Positions 47,088 through 58,301 of a stretch of DNA of 64,000 nt are shown piece by piece. The notes below the pieces were generated by a model that searched no databases, was not told the DNA's origin, and worked only from the letters and a program-made list of their open reading frames with translations. Made by a program: the position numbers and the translations under genes. This stretch comes from Anthostomella pinea. Lineage: Eukaryota; Ascomycota; Sordariomycetes; Xylariales; Xylariaceae. Location: positions 806,001 through 870,000 of the forward strand of contig CAUWAG010000006.1 in the NCBI GenBank assembly GCA_963556695.1, written 5' to 3'. How positions within the stretch are numbered: the stretch's first letter is position 1; each line of letters starts with the position of its first letter.

Positions 47088-50000
47088 CTAGCTCGAGCTT
47101 TCCACAAGGGAGAAGGTTCGTCCTTCCCTTACACCAACACCCGACTTGACCATCAGCTCCTCAGCCAAGAAGCCTCCAAGCTTCCGGATAGTACCAGCAC
47201 CCATGATTTCTAGGACGCTGACACGTACCCCGAGCCTTTGGCGACACCAATCGTGCAGCTCGATCGCGACCAGGGAGTCTAAGCCCAGCGAGGTCATCGT
47301 AGCTGTGACTTCCAGATCTTCTACCGGGCGCATGATGAGGTTGAACAACGTTGTTCCAACATAACGTGAGAGCGTCGTGACGTGGGTTTCCTCAGCAAGC
47401 TTTCGTGGATTCGCCTGGATATCGGTCAGGAAGGATCTTAGGCCACCGTCGCTGTCATTGTCTGCATCCTCCATGGTCTCATCCGACATTTCCAGGTTGC
47501 GGTAAACACCCATACGGGGGTCTCGTTTCCATGTGGTATGATTCTGAGGCGAGCTGAGCGGCATGGTTGTTGACATTCCGAGTCCCAACTGGCTTTCGCT
47601 GATGTACCCATTGGTACCGGTCAGACTGAGATCGGAGAGATAAGGACCAGACTTCTTGATGGCCAGCTCGAGCGCATCGAGGAGATCCTGCTCACGCATG
47701 ACGTGAACCGCGGCGAAACGAAACTGATTCAAGAGCCTCGCATTCTCACTGATGACTCCAACGTCGCCCATGGCGCCTATTTAGAGCACAGAAGCTGGCA
47801 GTCCCTGACTCTGTCGATACTGCACAAAGGCATCGAGGAAAGTGTTACCCGCTGCGTAGTTGGCCTGACCGCGAGGACCGACGAGGCCCGAAAGCGAGCT
47901 GAACAGAATGAAGAAGTCTACGTCCTTGTCTGCAAATGCTGTATGCAGGTTCCAGGTCCCTTGGACCTTGGGCGCTAGGGCTTCTTCCCAATCACTGTGT
48001 GTCATATCGGCAAACATTCCGCTCTGTCATTGCGGATGGGTGTTAGCGGTGGTTCACAGGGGCTCACAGGCTTGGTAGCATCACTTACCCTCAAGACCAT
48101 GGAGGCGTTAATGATACCTGCAATCGGAAGTCGGGCTTCTTCGATGACGCGCTGGACGTCTTCCAGTTTGGCTACGCTGCCAGCAACAACCTGTACCGTT
48201 CAACCAGCCGCTGCCAGCTCTTGGATCAGAGCCGCATCGTTGGGCCCCTTACCACTGCTTCGTGATAGATATATCAAATTTCTAGCTCCGGACTCAGCCA
48301 TCCATGTTGACATCGAACGGCCAAGCCCTCCGAGGCCTCCGAGCAGAAGATATGAAACATCGGACCTCAGGGCGAATCGCGAACGCGTAGGAGCCGGGGC
48401 TAGTACCGAAGAGTCTTCTGGCATGCGGACTACGACCTTGCCGATGCGGCTGCCTTGTTGCATTGAGCGGAACCCGTTCTCGATGTCTCCCGCATCCACA
48501 ATTGCTGTTGGCTTGATGGGCTGGATATCGCCTGCTCGATACAGGTCCGCACAGCGTTCTAGCAGTTTTTTAACTCTCTCCGGCCGTTCGTAGCACATCT
48601 TCCCGAGCTCCAGACCGCAAAACTTCCGATTGGCTTCGAATAAGTCCATCGCAAGCCTGCCTTGGCCGACAAGATCACGCTTGCCAATTTTGATCATTGC
48701 ACCATAGGCCGCGACACATTTCCACTACAATCTCCATTAGCTGAATTCTGTGATGAAATGTTGAAAGATCACAAACCGAGTCGTGCAGAAGCTCTCCAGA
48801 GAGCGAGTTGAGAACGAGGTCAACACCCCTACCAGCTGTTGCCCTCATGATACCCGTCAGGAAACCATCGGCTGAGTTCCTGGAGTCTCTAGAGCTGAAG
48901 ATTTTGCCCTCGGGAATGCCGACTTTTTCCCGCAGGTAGTTGACTTTGTCTTCGTTGCCCACAGTTGCGAAGACCTCGGCGCCTACCATGCGACAGACTT
49001 GAATGGCTGTTAAACCAACACCTCCACTAGCAGAATGCACCAATACCGTCTAATTTTACCAAAGAATGAGTTGTCCGAATGAGGAAAAGCGTTGAGTACT
49101 GTCAAGGGGTCTTACCTGGCCTGCTTCGAGCCTCCCAAGGTCCAACAAACCGTGAATAGCAGTCGCGTAGACACATGGCATGGTTGCTGCGTCCTCGAAA
49201 CTTAGGGCCTCGGGTATCACGACGCAGAGAGTTTCTCGGGTCTTCGCCATGCTTGCGAACGAGTTGAAAGCCAGAGCCATGACACGGTCACCGACGCGAA
49301 GACCCAATACTTTTGGACCTATGCCTTTTATAATGCCGGACAATTCGAGACCGAGGGTGTCTTCATCGACAATACCCATAGCAATGAGGTAATCCTGAAT
49401 GTGGTCAGAAAAGATGACGAAATGAAGTCTATAAAGTTAGAGGATGATTAACGGTACCTTGAAGTTCATGCCGGCTGCACGGACCTCAATCAAGACTTCG
49501 TCTTCCGATAGAGGATCCTCCGGCGAGGCTACCCACTGAAGAGTCTTGAGTGAACCTCTCTTCCCTATGGTCAGCCGCTTGGTGTTCCAGTCTTTGGAAT
49601 CAGCAGCGAGCTCATCTGTGACCGAAACCCAGTGAAATCGCGAGACGTAAATGACGCCTTGCGTGAGGGCGAACTCGCAGTCGACGTCGACCTCTCCGCT
49701 TCCTGTTGCAGACTGCAACTTCTGGTATACTGTGCACACCGCGTCCATGCTTTGAGCTGTGTCACACTGGTCAAGCCCCAACGTGGAGATGCGAACACCC
49801 AATTCGTTGCGTAACACACGCGCGAGTCCGATGATCACTGCATATTGTGGCTCAGGGCAGCCCATCTGGCAGGGCTTCGTGAGCAACAATAGACCGGAGG
49901 ACGCATTCAACAGGAATCGTTTGAAGCTCTCATAATAATCTGCGGGAACTTCCTCAAGAAAAGGATTTCCTTCGAGGTCAAGGATGGAAATAACACCAAC

Positions 50001-51942
50001 ACCATCTTTCAGCGTGTCGTTGAGCCCTACAGTCTCGACTCTGAGACTGTGCTTCACTAGGGCAGCTGTCAAATGCAGTAGCTACTGGGCCGTCTGGTTG
50101 ACTTGAGAGTAGGGACACTGTTCCTATGTCCTTTATTTCACTGCAAAGGTGAGCAACAATAGTCATGCTGTTCTGGAACCGAGCACGCTGGGCGTCTTTG
50201 GTGGTGAGGAAACCCGAGGTTGCCAACTTGTCGGTCCACTGCTCTGGAGTCAGGTATGTGTCTTTGGCTCTGTCGCCTGCCCCGTCTGCCCACCAGCTAG
50301 GTACTGCACCCTAAATTCAATCATTGTCAGATATACGGCTCAGGTAGAACTCAGGAGCCGAAATGACGGAACAAAAACCTACCATGGCGAAGTTGATCCA
50401 CGGTCGACGGTGGCAAAACTCCTGAAGTAGGAGTTTTCCGGCTGGCTTCATCATCTGCTTGATGTTTCGCAACGATCCTCCGACATCCCTCGTTGAGTGC
50501 GGCGCATTGCTGGCAATGACTAGATCGAACGATCCGCTACTGACGCCTTGCGCTACTGGATCTTCACTTACATCCAGTAAGCGGAATTCAATCCCCTTCA
50601 CGTGCTTGAATCGTTCCTTCGCAGAGTTCAGCAAGTTCTCCGAGGTATCCGTGTATGTGTAAGAATAGAACATTCTCTCTCCAAACTGGGAGTACAGGCC
50701 CTCGAGCACCTTCTCAGTGGTGCTACCGGCACCAGCACCAATTTCCAAAATGCGAAGGTGCGGCGTATGGTGACTGAGTAGGTGTAGAAAGGGCTGGTAG
50801 TTCCATGATTCTAAGAGCTCCTGGGACTCGGCTATCGAGACCGCCTCACTCTGTTGAATGAGCTCCACGGGATCGATGTTGTTGTCTAGGACACCCTCAA
50901 GGGCATCGTAAGCATGAAGGATAGTAGTGGCCACCTTGCTCGGTGCTGTTGCTTTCAGGCCCCGTATGTGCTCCGCCAGGAGGGCAGGCCTCTCAGCTAA
51001 AGAACATGCCAATACCACCTTGACTTCTTCGGCAAAGGGGGCATCTTCCGTCAGAGATTCTGCAATGTGTACACATAACCAACGGTAATAGTCGTGTGCA
51101 TATTCGGAGTTCGTGCTGGAGAATCTTCTGTCCAACGCATCTCGAGCTCCAATGCAGCAAAGTAGCGTAAGGTGCTGTAGCAGCTGTTGACCCCTCTGAG
51201 CTCCAATGTCAGATGCGATGAGGGAATCGACATCCTGGAAGTCTATGTCCGGTTTCCATTGAAGTCGAACGCCATTCTGGTGGACCTTAGCACCTGTATC
51301 ATCTTCATCCTTCAGCGGCTTCATGGAGATGCCTTTCAACTGTACCACGGCGCCTTCGTGGTCCATGCATAGACAGTTGCCCTGTAGGACCCCATTGGCA
51401 TTGACAGTGGCGGTAGCCTCCACGGTAAGAGGGCCTGTTGGGCGCCTGACGTATACCTCTGTTAGATAGGTAGGCACGAACTTGTTGTGAAGATTTCGAG
51501 CCATTCCTCGAGTAGTAGCGGCGGGAAACAGTTGAATACATGTATCGAGGTCGGCCGGATGCACGTAGTATGATGATCCTTCTTCGAGATCGTCGTGTTG
51601 CATTGGGATATGCCCAACGACTCTGTTGTCCAACGGATGGGCGGACACATCCTCAATGACCTGAAACCGGGGACCATAATTCAGGCCGACCCGGTTCAGT
51701 GTCTCATACCAATGTGCTTTGGGCACCCTCCTTGGCAAGTCGACGATGTTCCGCGGCGCCGGAGGATCTTGGGCTCCTGACCTGACTTGACCAGTGCAGT
51801 GCTTGACCCAAGTGTTACCGTTATAGGATGAGACAGTAAACTCGTACCAAGGCGAGTCGAGGGTGGTGGTAATACGAAGAGGTCTCAGGGTACATAACGT
51901 TTCTGTCGTATTGGATTCGTGAAGGACCATCGCTGAACTGAT

Positions 51943-51956
51943 GGTGACTTCCCTTA
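51943..51956. repeat. LINE target-site duplication, copy at the element's 3' end
   Basis: GGTGACTTCCCTTA, identical to 53005-53018; both copies match PKS coding sequence. Confidence 0.92.
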
Positions 51957-53004
51957 TGTTTGTTTGTTTTGTATTTAACGTGGGGGATTGCTCCTCAGTA
52001 GTGCAAACCACGCCTCCCAGAGCCTCTGCATCGCAGGGTTGTGGAGGTATCAAGATAATAAGTACAGTCAGTCCCGCTCACGAGCCCATCCCCGTTGTTG
52101 CGGCGGTATGACCTTGGGTCATCCATCTGGTCCTTCAAGAACAGCTATCTATCAAGGGCAGATTAATGAAAAGAATTTGCTCTTTTCCACGAATTTTGCC
52201 CATTCTGTGCTCCTCTCCCCTAAGTATTGTAAACAAGCTGTCCTAGGCGAGTACCTGGACAGCAGCCGATTTTTCCCCAGCCTCTTACAAAAGAAAATAT
52301 ATTATGGTGTTTTTTTCTCACCACAGTTACAGTGATCATTCGAGTCTGTATGCCCAAAGCGTTCATAATATCTGGCAAAGTCGCCATGTCCAGATCTAGC
52401 CGCTAAAAATCCGTGTAAAGTATTCCTTTTAAAAGATATAAGGTCTTTTTTAGTTACTGTATATAAGTATATTTCTTGATACCTAGATTCTGATTGATCT
52501 TTTTACCATTGATTGAACTTTTTCTTGCCCTTTTTTTTGAGATCTCTCTGAACCCATGAAATTGTGGGAAGGTTTGTTGTGTCTGATTTTAGCATGGTAC
52601 CCTCTTTTGCTAGTGTGTCGGCAGCTTTATTGCCATCAATATCTCTGTGTCCAGGAATCCACTTGACGGTCACTCCAGGAGTGTGTGCCGTGGCAAGTTC
52701 TTGGAATCGTAGAAAAATGTTCTGTGATGTCTCGGGTGGAGTCCTATTGAGCCCATCTACCACTGCTGTGTTGTCCAGGCAGACATATAGCTGTTTTCCG
52801 TGTCCAATTGCCCTGCCTGTTGCAAGCCCTTGGAGAGCGCCATGGACTTTATCATCTATTATTTCTGCTTGGAGAAGTCTGCCCTTTTCCCGGTATACTT
52901 CTTGTGTAGTGTTGCCTTTCCTGATGGTGTAGCCCCATCCAGTGCGGGTTGTGCCTTTGTCGTCCAATTGTGATCCATCTGAGTAGATGACAAGGTCAGT
53001 GTTC
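51957..53004 (-). mobile_element. 5'-truncated non-LTR retrotransposon (LINE) fragment with RNase H
   Basis: 1048 bp on the minus strand between two 14-bp direct repeats. The 5' part codes for an RNase H domain (frame from 53004 to 52503) with the four expected acidic sites: YSDGSQ, QAEIIDDK, CLDNTAVVDG and GHRDIDGNKAADTLAKEG. About 0.5 kb of 3' untranslated sequence follows, ending in an A-rich tail (ACAAAACAAACAAACATA) directly against the duplication. Truncation at the 5' end with a tail at the 3' end is the mark of target-primed reverse transcription. RNase H after RT points to a Tad1/I-like fungal LINE; RT itself is absent here. The RNase H frame is still open, which suggests the insertion is fairly young. 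Confidence 0.95.
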
Positions 53005-53018
53005 GGTGACTTCCCTTA
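53005..53018. repeat. LINE target-site duplication, copy at the element's 5' end
   Basis: GGTGACTTCCCTTA, identical to 51943-51956. Confidence 0.92.
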
Positions 53019-56000
53019 GAGAGCACTCATTGGCTCTTGTCATCTGATTGATAGCCTCGCATGCGATGGCTACGTATCCAGCGCCAGGGAAGACGATGTC
53101 GGGGCCAATTACGTGGTCGCGGATCCACGGAACCTTGTCCAGTTGCAGCAGATTCCGCCACGCGGGCTCCAAATGGCTGCTTTCAAGAACCCTGGAGCCT
53201 AGTATATCGTTGTGGGGGAATTCTCGGAGTCTCCATTCTCGAGATAATCGGCTTTCGTGCCAGCAATGGGTCCCATAGTTCCAAGGATAGCCAGGGAGGT
53301 TCGTCAGTACTTGTCCTGAAGGGACAATCGAGGCGAGGTCGACATCGACTCCCTTGAGGAAAAGCTCTCCGGCTGTCGTCAATAGAGCTATAGTATCGTG
53401 CTTGTTTCTGACCAGTGTTGAGACATGGAAAGCATCTGCCGAAGTCGAAGCCACGATTTGCCTGAGCGGGCCCGCTAGAGCTGAATGAGGTCCAATCTCG
53501 AGCAAAGCCTTGCTCTGAGATTCTGTTGCAAGTAGCCGCTTTACTGCCGGATAGAAAGCCACCTCGCACTCCAGGTTCGATCGCCAATAGGATGGGTCTA
53601 GCAATCCTTGATAGAGTATGACTTCTTGTGAGACACTTGAGTAGAATGGAACCACCGGTTTCTGGCTGGAAATCTGGCCACCGAGCATCTCCTCATACTG
53701 GCTACCGACGTCTTTCATATGATCTGTAGTGGTATATCAGTTCATGTCTTTGATATTCGTATTGTGGCGGGTTAACTCACGGGAATGGTAAGCGGTTTTC
53801 ACCTGTAGCCGTCTCGCAAGGACATCGGGGCTATTCTGCTTGATCGCTTGGAGGATAAGATCCAATTGGTCTCCGTCATCGGACAAGGTCGTACTATTGG
53901 GACTGTTCTCGCAGGCAATCACTACGCCATCGATCAAGAATGGCTTGACAGCAGCCCGACTGAGCCCAACGGCGGCCATGGCTCCTGCTCGTGTCTGCTG
54001 CTTGACAGCGACACCACGCAAGAACGCATTGATAATGGCTTCGTTCATAGTCAGCGCACCACAAGCATATGCCGCAGCTATCTCTCCGCTCGAATGTCCC
54101 ACCACAGCCACTGTGAGACGCCCCAGTTCCGTATAAGATTTACGATGACCAGCTGAATGGCCGTACAGAGAGGCTGCGCGAATTCTGACTCATAGAGACG
54201 ACTGGTATTTGATGGCTTGAGAAGCTCCTCTGGTAACATTCGTTAGGAATCATGAACGCAATATGAGGCGACGCGGTAGATCCGTACCTCGTATAGTCCA
54301 CACAGGGACTCGGTCCTAGCCCAGCCCTGAGAGTGCTTGGTCCATTATGTCGAGATCCCCCAGCACTGCGGGAAAATCAGCAACCAGTTGGGACCCCATG
54401 GTAGCCCACTGAGCTCCTTGGCCGGTGAAAACGAAGATGACTTCAGGGGCTCGGGCTGGGATTCGCGCTGGAGGAGAGAACTCTGGTGATGAGATGCCAT
54501 CAGCAACGGCGAAAGCCCGGTGCGAAAGGTGCTCTCGGCGAGTATCCAGAGTGTACGAAACATCGTCAATGGCTTCTGGATTCGCCTCGAGGAACTGTGC
54601 ATATCTGCTGGCTCCCTTTCGAACTGACTCCACATGATTTGCAGTGAATGCTAGTAACCTTGGCCTCAAGGCTGGACCACCCCTACGACTGTGTTTACCG
54701 ACGCCAAAGGACTCCGCCGAGTCCAATACCACATGAGCGTTAGCCCCACCGATGCCGAACGAGTTGATACTCACTCGCTCGCGGCGATCTTCAGGCCAAG
54801 GGGTGTTCTCGATGGGGACTCTAAGGCCGGCTTGTTCGAAGGGGACTATGAAAGTCAGCATATCTTAAGCGACAGCTTGTACAAAACATGAATAACTTAC
54901 TATCAGAGTTTGGCTTGCTAAACTTGATGTTCGGCGGTATCGTCTTGTGTTCCAGTGCCAGGATGCATTTCATGAGGGACGTGAGCCCCGAAGCACCCTC
55001 AGAGTGGCCTAAGTTTGGCTGAGAAGAGATTAGAGATCTTCCGAGCACGGCATGAGAACAACTCTGCTCTCACCTTCACTGAGCCAATGTACACGCCTTT
55101 CCCGCCGAAAACATTGGCAACAGCTGCGGTTTCGATTGGATCTCCCGTGCGAGTTCCTGTCCCATGACACTCCACAAACCCTGTCTGAGTGAAGTCTCGG
55201 ATCCCGCCAGCAAGGTAGCATGATCTAATGAGTGCTTCGTGACTCTCGCTACTAGGGTGTGAGATCCCTGCGGTCTTGCCGTCGCAGTTGCTGGCCGTCG
55301 AACGAATGACAGCCCGAATAGGATTCTTGTCTCGGAGAGCATCGTCAAGCCGCTTCAGATACACCACTGATACCAAAGAGATTAGCTAAGCTTTTAGACC
55401 CCCCTCCGCTCACTTTCGTGTGTGGGGTTTTAATGTAGGGCGAAAGAAATGCTTTCAAAGAAGACGTATGAATTATGACTGCATACTGTTGACAGCTTCC
55501 GCGCGGGCATATCCGTCTGCTTCGGCGTCGAATGTGCGGCAAGAAGCCTGGGGGCTCAAGACACCTTGCCGAAGCAATGACTCCGTTGCTGTTCTAGTAA
55601 CCCAACATGATATTGTGGTCAACATCCAAAACAGAGTCTTACATGCTGGGCTGAGGATCAAATTACAGCCGCCAACAACCGCAGAGTGCAATTTATCATC
55701 TTGAACGGCTTTCACCGCCAAATGAAGACCTATCATTGCCGCTGAACACGCGGTTCTGATGGTCATGCTGCGATGGATGAGCCCCAGCTCACTGTAAGGG
55801 GTGTCTGGGTGGTACTCACCTAGGTCCTTTGAAATCGTATTCGTATGAGACCCTGTTGCTGTGCATGGCGTCTGCGTGGCCGGTTATCTTGTAGACATGT
55901 GAGTCCAGCGTGTCCCTGGACATTAACTCCAACCAGTCATCACCCCATGACCCAATATAACATCCAATGTCCTTGCCGCGCCAATTCACTTCGCCGGCGT

Positions 56001-56677
56001 TCTCAAGACACTCCCTTGCAGCCAGTGGTCAGTTTCGTCTTGCGAGGTAACGCCGCGGCTTGGGGCTGGCCTCAGCTTTGAACAACGTACCGTGTTACTT
56101 CGAGAAGAAGACGTTGCTGAGGGTCTATCCACTCAAGCTCCTTTTGCGTCATAGAGAACAATGGGGCATCAAAGTGGGCAAGGTCGGCATCTTTCAGCAT
56201 GTAACCGTAGGCCATACCCGGGACGCCCGCCGAAGATGGGATACCGCCTTTCGACTCATCATTGGGCACTGACCAATTGCTCTTCCCCTTAGTACCACCG
56301 AAGAAGCCATCCACATTGTACCGGTCCGCCGGAATCGTGTCACGCGCATCTCCTTTGTTCACAAGAAAATCCCAGAGTTGCTCTTCGGTGCTGATGCCGC
56401 CTGGCAGTCTCATGGCCATGCCGCAGATAGCCACAGGGACTGGGATGGGACTGCCAGAGCTTTCTGAGGGCACACCGAAGTCATGCCGGCAGGACGAAGT
56501 AGGCTCCGGAGCTTGGGTGCCATTAGGCAGTCCTTCGGTCGCGGTGTCGTCCCCGGAAAGCTTCACGTGGGCGTCCCTCTGAGGCATATCGACCAGTGCT
56601 GGTGAGACACTTTTGGGATGGAATGGCGATGCCATGATTCGAGCTTGTCCAGGAGAGATAGAGGCAAGAATAAACAA

Positions 56678-57977
56678 GCCAACGGTTGAACGAGTACCAG
56701 ACCTGTAACTTAGCGGTAGAAGGCATCAAGGTTTAGGTTAGAGAAATATTATTTCTCTCATTTGTGACTACTCGCACTTACTTCTTCGTCCGCATTGCCC
56801 TGAGGGAGCCTGCGCTGTGTAACTTGGTTACCTGTCGAGTTCGTCCGCCCGCGATCATCGCAACCTTCCTCTCCAGCGCTAGGTATGATCGCATAGAGGC
56901 CCATCGCTTTGTCCTCACTGGACACCCTGGCAGACCGTTGGTACTTCAACCCGGCGTGTAACCCGGACCCATGCTGCCGCAGATCAACCAACTAAATCTC
57001 AATTCTGTTGTGTATCCCGAAGGTGGGTGGCATTGCCGTTGGGACTCAGCTTCCGGGCGGGTTTGGATCCAGAATAGACAGGACTTCGTCACCAGTTGTG
57101 ATGTGACCTCTCGCATGCTTGATCCGCGCTCAAGAATGGCCAAAGGGGCCGGCCCGCTTAGAGCCAACAGCATGATTTCGGCCGCGTACCAACGGCAGCA
57201 ACACAGCCAATGTTGTAACGCATTTTCTGTGCCCCGTTAGCGAAGGCGGGCTACGCCGCCCCCAGGCCGGCTCGCAAACCAACACGCAAGGCAGATGTCC
57301 TGATTGGTACGACTAGCCACGGTTCGAGTGATTAATATGGTTCGCACCCAGCCATCACACGCTGTCTTGACGACCATCTCCAAATCCTACCCTCTGTAGC
57401 TTGGGTGCTGATCCCATGGTGGTTATCAGGCTCGGTCGAGCCGCATGCCTGCCTACATTAATCACATCTGCAGCTGCCTCAGATAGGAGCGTGCCGCGCC
57501 ACTTACTCACCTTTTGGTCCAAGTCTACATACGCACTTCGGTCCAAGGTATGGCTGGCTCCTACAGTTGGCCGGCTAGTCTCAATGGTTTGGGTCACCTG
57601 TCCCGCATCTGATAGCAGGTACTCTCGGTCCCGGTGCGTCGGCTGTACGATGACTTCGGCCCCCAAGGGAGAAGAAGGCTCTCGGCCCCTTCAGCGCGTT
57701 CTCCATGATGCAGTTAAACGGAAATGCAGTCATCTCATCTACCTCGCGTCAATGATTGAACCGTGCTTGCCTTAGGACGTGGGATCTCAGCAGCAAGTTT
57801 CCGGGAGGTCTACTGCTATCCTTCGAAAGAACACAATCATTGCAAGAACTCTCAAATTGACTCCGGTATCAAGTGACATGCTCGGCTGAAGCGTGATTCA
57901 GCGGGTCTTTGATATTACATGTACGAAAGGGACATCGAGTATAGAAGGTCTCGTGGATAGACATGACACAAATGGCC
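56678..57977. other. Region between PKS start and SDR fragment
   Basis: Contains the presumed PKS promoter and the 3' flank of the SDR fragment. A minus-strand frame at 57355-57666 (GAEVIVQPTHRDREYLLSD...) is open for 103 codons but I cannot assign it. No other coding signal is seen. Confidence 0.45.
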
Positions 57978-58296
57978 TCAAAGATGCGGTTTAATCTGCT
58001 CTTCCGTCCATTCCCAAAACTTCTCTGCTGTGCCAGTACCACCTACCGGTACTTCCGTCGCCGACTTGGACGCAGCCAAGATATCAGATCGTACGGTCTG
58101 AAACCGTCCCCATGGAATCACTTAGTAGCGGCATCAGCTGGGGGACGTGATCTTTTAGAGGGCCGCGTAAGAATCTACTTACCCCATTGGCCTGTTCGCT
58201 CAATAGTTACATCCGGAGACAGCCCGGCGAACAGCAACGTGTATGCCCCCTTGATGGTAGGGTGCAGTAGGAGAAGCTTGAAAACGGCATGTTCCA
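57978..58296 (-). pseudogene. Short-chain dehydrogenase/reductase, C-terminal fragment
   Basis: Two exons on the minus strand, about 58296-58183 and 58120-57978, joined over a 62-bp intron (GTAAGT...CTAAG), encode the last part of a fungal SDR: FKLLLLHPTIKGAYTLLFAGLSPDVT, then IPWGRFQTVRSDILAASKSATE and GTGTAEKFWEWTEEQIKPHL before TGA at 57978-57980. This is the conserved tail of the retinol-dehydrogenase-like SDRs common beside fungal PKS genes. The Rossmann nucleotide-binding half (TGxxxGIG, YxxxK) is absent. Upstream of 58296 the sequence switches to P450 coding on the opposite strand. It is a fragment with no likely activity. Confidence 0.82.
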
Positions 58297-58301
58297 GTCT
58301 A

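Larger units (their letters stand above)
47088..56635 (-). pseudogene. Highly reducing polyketide synthase, multiply broken
   Basis: Reading 5' to 3' on the minus strand: KS (ICGMAMRLPGG, active-site [31 protein letters not shown]), AT (FTGQGAQWATMG, active-site GHSSGE), DH (DHVIGPDIVFPGAG, then NYGPRFQVI and HPADLDTCIQ), methyltransferase (ILEIGAGAGSTT), ER ([23 protein letters not shown]), KR ([21 protein letters not shown]) and ACP (LGLDSLVAIEL). Introns seen in the 5' half are 56015-56090, 55768-55819, 55589-55642, 55367-55486, 55019-55073, 54846-54900 and 53724-53780; 49395-49457 lies in ER. Breaks: TAG at 54316-54318 (AT), a frameshift near 54115-54125 just before GHSSGE, a LINE insertion in DH (51957-53004), a frameshift near 50060-50100, TGA at 48200-48202 and TAA at 47781-47783 (both KR). 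Catalytic residues are otherwise kept. By family it made a reduced polyketide chain; the product is unknown. Confidence 0.95.

Noticed and set aside
55792..55819. 28-bp GT-AG interval in the PKS KS domain as an intron
   Set aside because: Too short for a fungal intron. A downstream acceptor at 55768 gives a 52-bp intron that joins the KS codons correctly.
57355..57666. 103-codon minus-strand frame between PKS and SDR
   Set aside because: No family resemblance that I can name and no supporting splice or start context; kept only as a remark.
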